DNA from: an uncultured Clostridia bacterium
GTDB taxonomy: Bacteria > Bacillota > Clostridia > Oscillospirales > CAG-272
Direction: 5' to 3'
Assembly (NCBI GenBank): GCA_937895775.1
Contig: CALBLD010000026.1
Coordinates: forward strand, 1 to 6,887
DNA: 6,887 bases
Position 1 is the first letter of the stretch; each line of letters opens with the position of its first letter. Below are positions 1 to 5,514 of the stretch, one piece after another. The notes beneath the pieces are model-generated. The model did no database searches. It was not told the origin of the DNA and was given only the letters and a program-made list of their open reading frames with translations. The translations under genes and the position numbers were made by a program.

Positions 1-449
1 ATGCCGAGCGGGGACAGAAGCCTGTCGATGCCGTCGGTGAGCGCACTCGGAGATGTTGTGTAGGTGAGAATCACGCTTGACCCGATCAGCAGTGCGACAA
101 GCCGCAGTGCGATCATCAGCGCATAAACGATTCCCTCGGCGTAGACGTGTATGAATCTGAATTCGAAAAGCAGAAGGTCGCCGGTGTGCCAGAAAATGTT
201 GAAAAAAGATGTGATTATAATTATAAATCTGAGCGGTTTCAGCGATTTCGTCAGCGTTTTTATCGGGATTCTTCCGATCGGTGCGAGAAGAAACGCAATA
301 AGCGTCAGAGCGGCGATCGTCACAAGATCCTTTGCAAGAAAGACGATCACGATGAAGAAAAGCGAAAGGATCAGCTTGGTGCGCGGGTCAAGCCGATGAA
401 GTACCGAATCGCCGGGAAAATACTGACCTATCGTAATGTCTTTAAGCAT
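1..449 (-). CDS. ecfT: ECF transporter transmembrane component EcfT (3' part missing)
   Basis: This is the integral membrane scaffold of an energy-coupling factor importer. It joins the two ATPases to exchangeable substrate-binding S proteins for vitamins or metals. I translated 149 codons from the ATG at 447-449 to the left window edge. The family's usual length is about 265 residues, so roughly the C-terminal 40% lies outside, including the coupling helices with the Ala-Arg-Gly-type motifs that touch the ATPases. Visible hallmarks are the N-terminal ITIGQYFPGDSVLHRLDPRTK at about residues 5-25 and TTSPSALTDGIDRLLSPLG at 131-149. Hydrophobic, probably membrane-spanning stretches lie near residues 26-39, 42-58, 72-87 and 106-130. 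The start is fixed by a strong ribosome binding site seven bases upstream, and the gene overlaps the end of ecfA2 by 8 bases (ATGCTTAA), which suggests translational coupling. Identity is very likely; transported substrates cannot be read from this protein. Confidence 0.93.
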   Translation of the reverse strand, partial: MLKDITIGQYFPGDSVLHRLDPRTKLILSLFFIVIVFLAKDLVTIAALTLIAFLLAPIGRIPIKTLTKSLKPLRFIIIITSFFNIFWHTGDLLLFEFRFIHVYAEGIVYALMIALRLVALLIGSSVILTYTTSPSALTDGIDRLLSPLG

Positions 450-1335
450 GCCGACCCCTCCTTTTGTCAAGCAGGGCGACAATCGCACGCTCGGCATCAT
501 CGAGCGTGTAGACCCCGTCGGGTAGGTCGTATCCCATCTTCCGCAGATCGTTCATGACGGCACTTACCTGCGGAATATCAAGTCCTATACGGCAAAGCTC
601 GTCGGCGCGGGCGAAAATGTCCGACCTGTCGCCCGACATGGCAAGTTTTCCGTCGTTCATAACAATGATGTCGTCGGTGTAACGCGCCATGTCCTCCATC
701 GAGTGGCTGACTATAATTACTGTTGCACCCGTCTTTTCGCGGTATTCGAGCAGTCCGCCGAATACTGTATCGCGACCGATCGGGTCAAGACCGGAGGCGG
801 GTTCATCGAGTATGAGTATCTCGGGACGCATTGCGATTACCCCCGCAATCGCCGCGCGCCGCTTCTGTCCGCCCGAAAGTTCAAAGGGCGATTTGTCCAT
901 AAGTTCCGGCTCAAGTCGTACAAAGCCTGCGGCTTCTTCGACTCTTTCCTTTATCTGCGCCTCATCAAGTCCCTGATTTTTCGGACCGAAGGAAATGTCC
1001 TTTGCGACCGTTTCGTCAAAAAGCTGATATTCGGGGTACTGGAAAACCAGACCTACCCTGAATCTGATCGATCTCAGTGCTTTTTTGTCGGAAAATATGT
1101 CCTCTCCGAGGACATTTACCTTTCCATCGTCCGGTTTCAGCAGACCGCATATTATCTGTACGAGGGTTGATTTGCCCGAGCCGGTATGACCGATTATCCC
1201 GGTTACCGACGATTTTTTTATCGAAACCGAGATGTTGTCAACCGCTTTTTTATAAAAAACGGTGTTTTTTCCGTAGCTGTAACTGACACCCGACAGGCTG
1301 ACCGCCGTCGTCGGGTCTGTTGATAGTATTTGCAT
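442..1335 (-). CDS. ecfA2: ECF transporter ATP-binding protein EcfA2
   Basis: This is one of the two cytoplasmic ATPases that power the ECF importer as an EcfA1-EcfA2 heterodimer on EcfT. The 297-residue length is normal for the family. ABC motifs appear in order: Walker A GHTGSGKST at 49-57, the Q-loop in FQYPEYQLF at 98-106, signature LSGGQKRR at 153-160, Walker B ILILDEP at 173-179 with catalytic E178, and the H-loop histidine at 211. The D-loop stretch DEPASGLDP resembles the EcfA2 type, whereas the neighbour carries DESTAMLDP typical of EcfA1; that contrast is the basis for naming the two. The C-terminal tail after about residue 235 is the extension seen in ECF ATPases. The chosen ATG has a modest GGAG 12 bases upstream. 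The N-terminus seems a few residues longer than usual, so a later start is possible. The gene lies 36 bases after ecfA1 and overlaps ecfT. Confidence 0.94.
   Translation of the reverse strand: MQILSTDPTTAVSLSGVSYSYGKNTVFYKKAVDNISVSIKKSSVTGIIGHTGSGKSTLVQIICGLLKPDDGKVNVLGEDIFSDKKALRSIRFRVGLVFQYPEYQLFDETVAKDISFGPKNQGLDEAQIKERVEEAAGFVRLEPELMDKSPFELSGGQKRRAAIAGVIAMRPEILILDEPASGLDPIGRDTVFGGLLEYREKTGATVIIVSHSMEDMARYTDDIIVMNDGKLAMSGDRSDIFARADELCRIGLDIPQVSAVMNDLRKMGYDLPDGVYTLDDAERAIVALLDKRRGRHA
457..462 (-). promoter_or_regulatory. Strong Shine-Dalgarno site of ecfT inside the ecfA2 3' end
   Basis: On the minus strand AGGAGG (within AAGGAGGGG) lies seven bases upstream of the ecfT ATG at 447-449. It sits inside the last codons of ecfA2, so the reading frames overlap and the site decides the ecfT start. 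It is the best-matched site in the transporter part of the operon. Confidence 0.85.
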
Positions 1336-1371
1336 ATCAGATGATATCTCCGTTGTATTCCTGCGCGATGC

Positions 1372-2226
1372 TTACGGCTTTCCGAGCAGTCGGGCGATCG
1401 CACCGACCGCAGCCTCACGGTCGATTATACCGGACGGCAGGTCAAAGCCGCGCTTTTGCAGTCTGTATATAAGCTCGCTTGCCTGCGGAACGGCAAGTCC
1501 GAGCGAGTGGAGCTTTTCGACCTGCGAAAAAATCCGCGTCGGACTGTCGTCCATTATGATTCTGCGGTCGTCGAGTACGACGACTCTGTCGGCGAGAACC
1601 GCTTCGTCCATATTGTGGGTGATCGTGATTATCGTTATGCCTTTTTCGCGGTTGAGCATCCGCATGATCTTCATTACGTCGGCTCTGCCGAGCGGGTCGA
1701 GCATTGCGGTCGATTCGTCGAAAATAATGCAGTCGGGAAGCATGGCAAGTATGCCCGCAATGGCGACCCGCTGTTTCTGACCGCCCGACAGCTTGTGCGG
1801 CGCATGGTGCGCGTATTCGCTCATGCCGACGGCGGCAAGCGCGTCATCAACGCGCGCTCTTATCTGCTCGGGCGGGATCCCGAGATTTTCGGGTCCGAAC
1901 GCCACATCTTCTTCCACAACCGTCGAAACAAGCTGGTTGTCGGGATTCTGAAAGACCATTCCGAGCGATCTTCTGACCTCCAGAATGTCGTCGTCGGTCA
2001 TTTCGGGACTGTATTTTATCCCGTTTACCGTTATCTCTCCCGATGTCGGCTCAAGCACGAGCGCAAGGATGCGCGCAAGCGTCGATTTTCCCGAGCCGTT
2101 GCGCCCGAGTACGGCGGTAAACGATCCCTTTTCAATGCTCAGGTCGAGATTTTCAAGCACCGGGATCGGCTTGCCGTCGTCGTCGGTGTATGAAAAACAG
2201 AGATTTTTTATTTCAATATAGGGCAT
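1372..2226 (-). CDS. ecfA1: ECF transporter ATP-binding protein EcfA1
   Basis: This is the partner ATPase of EcfA2 in the energising module of ECF importers. It binds ATP at the dimer interface and moves EcfT so that the S component topples and releases its vitamin or metal inside the cell. At 284 residues it is full length. Motifs: Walker A GRNGSGKST at 41-49, Q-loop VFQNPDNQ at 91-98, signature LSGGQKQR at 146-153, Walker B CIIFDES at 166-172 with catalytic E171, D-loop in AMLDP, and H-loop H204 in TITHN. The FQNPDNQ and DESTAMLDP forms are characteristic of EcfA1. The gene begins 24 bases after the methyltransferase stop. Its ribosome binding site is weak: AAAGG ends 14 bases before the ATG, so it may depend on translation of the upstream gene. 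No S component is adjacent, which fits a shared (group II) module. Alternative labels such as CbiO are older names for the same family. Confidence 0.95.
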   Translation of the reverse strand: MPYIEIKNLCFSYTDDDGKPIPVLENLDLSIEKGSFTAVLGRNGSGKSTLARILALVLEPTSGEITVNGIKYSPEMTDDDILEVRRSLGMVFQNPDNQLVSTVVEEDVAFGPENLGIPPEQIRARVDDALAAVGMSEYAHHAPHKLSGGQKQRVAIAGILAMLPDCIIFDESTAMLDPLGRADVMKIMRMLNREKGITIITITHNMDEAVLADRVVVLDDRRIIMDDSPTRIFSQVEKLHSLGLAVPQASELIYRLQKRGFDLPSGIIDREAAVGAIARLLGKP

Positions 2227-2250
2227 TTTTGCACTGAAAACCTTTCTTGC

Positions 2251-3129
2251 TTAGTTGCGCTCCGCAGTCCATCTTGCCGCCGCGCCGCAGGGAAGCACCG
2301 CGCCGCTTGCGGTGACCGGCAGACCGATCTCGTCGGACGCGATCTTTCCTCCGTGAGTTTTTCCGACCGTCATCGAAAGTATGTATCCCATGGTTGACGG
2401 CGAAAGTCCGGTGGTGTAGGTGTTGAGCAGGACAAACAGCGGCTTTTCCGACAGGACGCCGCAGCATAGACTTACAAAATCGTAAATGTTGTCTTCGAGC
2501 TTCCAAAGTTCGCCGGTCGGTCCCCTGCCGTATGACGGCGGATCCATGATTATCGCATCGTAAAAACTTGAACGTCTGATCTCGCGTTCGACGAATTTGC
2601 GGCAGTCATCGACTATCCAGCGTATCGGAACGTCCGAAAGTCCGGAAAGCGCGGCGTTTTCTCTCGCCTGTGCGACCATTCCCTTTGCCGCATCGACATG
2701 TGTGACCGACGCTCCCGCCTTTGCGGCGGCGACCGTCGCTCCGCCCGTATACGCGAACAGATTGAGTACGCGTATCGGTCTGCCTGCATTTTTTATCAGA
2801 TCGCCGAACCATTCCCAGTTTGCCGCCTGCTCGGGGAAAAGTCCGGTATGCTTGAAGCCCATCGGCTTTATTTTGAATGTAAGACCGAGGGAGTCATAGC
2901 CGACCGTCCACTCCTCGGGCAGATTTGCGGTCCCGTTCCAGTGACCGCCGCCCGATTTCGAACGCATGTATGAGGCGTCCGCTCTTTTCCAGAGCGGGGA
3001 GGTCGCACTGTTTTTCCATATGACCTGCGGGTCGGGACGGACGAGCGTGTATTTTCCCCAACGTTCAAGCCGTTTGCCGTCGGTGCAGTCGATCAGCTCG
3101 TAGTCCTTCCATTTGTCTGCTGTAAACAT
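2251..3129 (-). CDS. Class I SAM-dependent methyltransferase, RlmI/COG1092-like
   Basis: The protein probably transfers a methyl group from S-adenosylmethionine to a nucleobase, most plausibly in rRNA, by analogy with RlmI. The actual substrate is not known from sequence. In 292 residues I see motif I VLNLFAYTGG at 121-130 (SAM-binding loop), the acidic residue D146 ending the second strand (THVDAAKG, ribose contact), VDDC at 173-176 (adenine-side acid), and the catalytic-type motif DPPSYGRGP at 196-204. The C-terminal GAVLPCGAAARW (276-287) is a common ending in this family. The N-terminal 90 residues hold the beta-rich part, with LVRPDPQVIWK at 29-39. The PUA RNA-binding domain that begins E. 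coli RlmI is absent, so this is a shorter form and RlmI should not be assumed. No cysteine follows the DPP motif in the way RlmN-type or RlmD-type enzymes require. The gene sits 32 bases after ruvB and 24 before ecfA1; AAGGA is 15 bases upstream of the ATG, a loose spacing. Confidence 0.85.
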   Translation of the reverse strand: MFTADKWKDYELIDCTDGKRLERWGKYTLVRPDPQVIWKNSATSPLWKRADASYMRSKSGGGHWNGTANLPEEWTVGYDSLGLTFKIKPMGFKHTGLFPEQAANWEWFGDLIKNAGRPIRVLNLFAYTGGATVAAAKAGASVTHVDAAKGMVAQARENAALSGLSDVPIRWIVDDCRKFVEREIRRSSFYDAIIMDPPSYGRGPTGELWKLEDNIYDFVSLCCGVLSEKPLFVLLNTYTTGLSPSTMGYILSMTVGKTHGGKIASDEIGLPVTASGAVLPCGAAARWTAERN

Positions 3130-3161
3130 GTCTTTCAGTAAAAATCCTTTTCAAAAATGTG

Positions 3162-4223
3162 TCAGTCGAATATTCCCACCTGATCGGAGGGAGCGGCGGC
3201 AGTTCCGCCCGACGGGCGAAACTCTATGCCGAGATGCTCGTATGCAAGTCTTGTCGCGCATCTGCCGCGCGGGGTTCTTGAAAGAAAACCGATCTGCATG
3301 AGATAAGGCTCGTAAACGTCTTCGATAGTCACCGATTCCTCGCCGACCGACGCCGCAAGCGTTTCAAGTCCGACCGGTCCGCCCCCGTACAGTCTGATTA
3401 TTGTTGAGAGCATGCGCCTGTCAACATTGTCAAGTCCGAGTTCGTCGATTTCAAGTGCCGTCAGCGCATATTTTGCGATGTCGCCGTCGATTATGCCCTT
3501 GCCCTTGACCTGTGCGAAATCGCGGACGCGCTTTAACAGGCGGTTCGCGATACGCGGCGTGCCGCGCGAGCAGAGCGCAATCTGCCGCGCCCCGCCGGGG
3601 GTTATGCTGAATTCGAGAATTTTTGCCGATCTCGTCACTATACGGGTAAGCTCGTCCGGATTGTAGAGTTCCAGCTTCAGAACCACCCCGAATCTGTCGC
3701 GGAGCGGCGTCGAGAGCTGTCCGGCACGGGTCGTTGCCCCGATAAGGGTGAAGTGGGGCAGTTTCATGCGGAAGGAGCGCGCTGCGGGACCCTTGCCGAT
3801 GATTATGTCTATCTCAAAATCCTCCATTGCGGGGTAGAGAACCTCTTCGACAAGTCTCGGAAGTCTGTGGATCTCGTCGATGAACAGAATGTCGTTCTCC
3901 TGAAGGTTGGTGAGCAGTGCGACAAGGTCGCCCGCCTTTTCGATCGCGGGTCCCGAGGTTATGCGGATGTTGACATTCATTTCGTTGGCGATTATGCCCG
4001 AAAGGGTGGTTTTTCCCAATCCGGGAGGACCGTAGAGCAGGACATGGTCGAGCATGTCCCCTCTCATCCGTGCCGCTTCTATATAAATTTTCAGATTTTC
4101 CTTTGCTTTTGCCTGCCCGATGTATTCGTCGAGCCTCTGCGGACGCAGGGTCAGCTCGGTTTCCGAATCGTTCTCGTTGAACTGAGTGCTCATCATCCGG
4201 TTGTCAAGTTCGAAATCTTCCAT
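3162..4223 (-). CDS. ruvB: Holliday junction branch migration ATPase RuvB
   Basis: RuvB is the hexameric AAA+ motor that pulls DNA through the RuvA-bound Holliday junction during recombination and fork repair. The 353 residues are slightly above the usual 335-345, the excess lying in a variable N-terminal leader (1-25) and a short C-terminal tail (about 338-353). Key elements: Walker A GPPGLGKT at 65-72, Walker B FIDEIHRL at 114-121, sensor 1 GATTRAG at 162-168, the arginine-finger segment LRDRFG at 174-179, and sensor 2 GTPRIANRLL at 221-230. The RuvA-contacting beta-hairpin region lies near 136-155. The C-terminal winged helix ends with GFLSRTPRGRCAT at 312-324, the DNA-binding signature. 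The start is supported by GGAGG (4228-4232) four bases before the ATG. It follows ruvA by 13 bases, the normal ruvA-ruvB pairing. All catalytic residues are intact. Confidence 0.98.
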   Translation of the reverse strand: MEDFELDNRMMSTQFNENDSETELTLRPQRLDEYIGQAKAKENLKIYIEAARMRGDMLDHVLLYGPPGLGKTTLSGIIANEMNVNIRITSGPAIEKAGDLVALLTNLQENDILFIDEIHRLPRLVEEVLYPAMEDFEIDIIIGKGPAARSFRMKLPHFTLIGATTRAGQLSTPLRDRFGVVLKLELYNPDELTRIVTRSAKILEFSITPGGARQIALCSRGTPRIANRLLKRVRDFAQVKGKGIIDGDIAKYALTALEIDELGLDNVDRRMLSTIIRLYGGGPVGLETLAASVGEESVTIEDVYEPYLMQIGFLSRTPRGRCATRLAYEHLGIEFRPSGGTAAAPSDQVGIFD

Positions 4224-4236
4224 GTGTCCTCCGTTA

Positions 4237-4845
4237 TCACTTCATGAGACGTTTCAGACCCTCGCGTATCAGCGTTTCGGTGTCAAGACCGCTGTCGAGT
4301 GAGGCGAGTGCGTAATTTGCCTCCGCACGCGAGTAGCCGAGTACCATGAGTGCCGCCTGAGCATCGGCGACGGCTGAATTGCCGATGTCCGGGATGTCCG
4401 CCGTAAGACTGCCGCCGTTTGCGGAATTACTGCCGATCGCCTTGCCGATCTTGTCTTTCAGCTCAAGAACAATCCTTGCGGCTGTTTTGGCTCCGACGCC
4501 GTTGGCTTTTGCTATCGACTTGGCGTCTCCCGCCGCTACCGCGCCTGAAAGGCGCGACGGCGTCATGACCGAAAGAATCGCCATTGCCGCCTTAGGTCCG
4601 ACACCCGAGACAGAGATAAGAAGCTCAAAGGCTTTTTTCTCTTCTTCGTCGGCAAAACCGAAAAGCTCCATTGCGTCCTCACGAACCGAAAAATATGTAA
4701 AAAGCTTTGCGGGCGAGCCTTCCTTGCCCGCAAGAGCCGAAAATGTGTTTGACGAAACGGTAAGCCTGTAACCGACCCCTCCGGCGTCTATGACGGCGGT
4801 TGAAAGCGAGAGCAGTGCAAGCGTTCCCGAAATATAATAATACAT
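4237..4845 (-). CDS. ruvA: Holliday junction DNA-binding protein RuvA
   Basis: RuvA forms tetramers that hold the four-way junction flat and load RuvB rings on opposite arms. The 202-residue length is standard. Domain I, an OB fold, covers about residues 1-63 and ends with VREDAMELFGF (54-64); E56 and D57 match the acidic pin that separates strands at the crossover. Domain II has two helix-hairpin-helix motifs, SGVGPK at 80-85 and NGVGAK at 115-120, which bind the DNA backbone. A flexible, Ser/Gly-rich linker (about 137-157) leads to domain III (158-202), which contacts RuvB. The ATG is preceded by AAAGGAGT (4853-4860) at good spacing, so the start is firm. The gene begins 29 bases after ruvC and ends 13 before ruvB. 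No unusual residues were noticed. Confidence 0.98.
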   Translation of the reverse strand: MYYYISGTLALLSLSTAVIDAGGVGYRLTVSSNTFSALAGKEGSPAKLFTYFSVREDAMELFGFADEEEKKAFELLISVSGVGPKAAMAILSVMTPSRLSGAVAAGDAKSIAKANGVGAKTAARIVLELKDKIGKAIGSNSANGGSLTADIPDIGNSAVADAQAALMVLGYSRAEANYALASLDSGLDTETLIREGLKRLMK

Positions 4846-4874
4846 AGATGATACTCCTTTGCGATCGCCGCAGA

Positions 4875-5375
4875 TCAGCGAAGATTGTAAAATTCCTTAA
4901 GACGGCTGCCGCCTGTGTGTGCATGACAGATCGCGATCGCAAGCGCGTCGCAGGTGTCGTCGAGCTTCGGCGGATTTGCAAGACCCAGGAAGGTCTTGAC
5001 CATCAGCATGACCTGCGCCTTTGTCGCCTTGCCGTATCCGACCACCGACTGTTTCACCTGGAGAGGGGTGTATTCGAAGATTTCGACCCCTTTTTCGGCG
5101 GCGGCAAGCAGGATTACGCCTCTTGCCTCGGCGACGATTATTCCGGTCGTCGCATTGGTGTTGAAGAAAAGCTCCTCAACCGCCATTGCGTCCGGGCGGT
5201 AAAGCTCTATAAGCTCGGAAAGCTCGTTGTGTATCTGCATGAGACGGCTTTCGACCGGAGTGTGCGCGGGCGTCTGTATCGAGCCGAAGGCGAGGGTGCG
5301 GAAACGTGAATTTTTGTATTCGATGACCCCGTAGCCTACGATGGCTATTCCGGGATCGATTCCGAGTATTATCAT
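4875..5375 (-). CDS. ruvC: Crossover junction endodeoxyribonuclease RuvC
   Basis: RuvC is a dimeric RNase H-fold nuclease that resolves Holliday junctions by paired, metal-dependent nicks. I place the start at the ATG at 5373-5375, giving 166 residues, the usual family length. A GGAGGT (5384-5389) lies eight bases upstream, and the protein then begins MIILGIDPG, with the first catalytic aspartate at position 7 as in characterised RuvC. An in-frame ATG 12 codons earlier has no good ribosome binding site and would put D7 too far in. The other catalytic acids are E67 in AVEELFF and the D140/D143 pair in DDTCDALAIAICH, so the active site is complete. KQSVVGYGKATKAQV (108-122) is the conserved DNA-contact region. 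It is the first gene of the cluster behind a clear promoter. Having ruvC directly before ruvAB is a common arrangement in bacteria. Confidence 0.98.
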   Translation of the reverse strand: MIILGIDPGIAIVGYGVIEYKNSRFRTLAFGSIQTPAHTPVESRLMQIHNELSELIELYRPDAMAVEELFFNTNATTGIIVAEARGVILLAAAEKGVEIFEYTPLQVKQSVVGYGKATKAQVMLMVKTFLGLANPPKLDDTCDALAIAICHAHTGGSRLKEFYNLR

Positions 5376-5383
5376 AAAAGCAC

Positions 5384-5389
5384 ACCTCC
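5384..5389 (-). promoter_or_regulatory. Shine-Dalgarno site that fixes the ruvC start
   Basis: Minus-strand GGAGGT is eight bases before the ATG at 5373-5375. This near-ideal site argues for the 166-residue RuvC rather than the 178-residue version starting at 5411. That upstream ATG would lie at or upstream of the expected transcription start (about 5408), so it could hardly be translated. Confidence 0.85.
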
Positions 5390-5414
5390 GGCTTCCGGCA
5401 CAATATATCATCTT

Positions 5415-5445
5415 ATTATATCATACAATAACTGCTTTTCGGCAA
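5415..5445 (-). promoter_or_regulatory. Predicted sigma-A promoter of the ruvC operon (extended -10)
   Basis: Read on the minus strand, a perfect -10 hexamer TATAAT (5415-5420) is preceded by TG one base upstream (TGATATAAT, 5415-5423), the extended -10 form. A weak -35 candidate TTGCCG (5440-5445) is 19 bases away, longer than ideal; the extended -10 can compensate. The expected transcription start is near 5408, leaving a leader of about 33 bases that contains the ruvC ribosome binding site. The surrounding DNA is strongly AT-rich. I see no Bacillus-type LexA box (GAAC-4-GTTC) near it. This is the only promoter I can support for the seven downstream genes. Confidence 0.72.
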
Positions 5446-5467
5446 AAGAATTTGTAAATTTTTTTAG

Positions 5468-5512
5468 AAACGACCCGCGGATACGGTCTGTGTCCGTGTC
5501 CGCGGGTCGTTT
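5468..5512 (-). terminator. Long perfect hairpin, probable terminator after the glycoside hydrolase
   Basis: Arms 5499-5512 and 5468-5481 are a perfect 14-base inverted repeat (AAACGACCCGCGGA on the minus strand and its complement). Inside, after one mismatch, a further ACGG/CCGT pairing closes a seven-base loop. The hairpin begins two bases after the hydrolase stop codon and lies before the ruvC promoter, the position expected of a rho-independent terminator. On the minus strand the arm ends in UUU and is followed by CU and then an A run, so the U tract is short. On the plus strand the following bases are richer in T, so it may act in both directions. Confidence 0.75.
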
Positions 5513-5514
5513 GT

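Noticed and set aside
147..557. Plus-strand open frames of 136 and 82 codons at the left edge
   Set aside because: They lie over ecfT and the ecfA2 end. The minus-strand translation gives a clear hydrophobic EcfT sequence, whereas these are Lys/Arg-rich with no family resemblance.
1456..2193. Plus-strand open frame of 245 codons opposite ecfA1
   Set aside because: It lies wholly within ecfA1, whose motifs are all intact. The translation is rich in Arg, His and Val with no recognisable domain, as expected from the complement of a GC-rich coding frame.
3753..4247. Plus-strand open frame of 164 codons opposite ruvB
   Set aside because: It is fully antisense to the Walker and sensor region of an intact ruvB and has no motif or start signal.
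5376..5411. Longer RuvC beginning at the ATG at 5409-5411
   Set aside because: It would add 12 residues before the conserved start, has no good ribosome binding site, and begins at or before the predicted transcription start.
5411..5430. AT-rich partial inverted repeat (TTATT...AATAA) as an operator around the -10
   Set aside because: The arms are only five bases of A/T, expected by chance in such AT-rich DNA, and match no regulator site I know.
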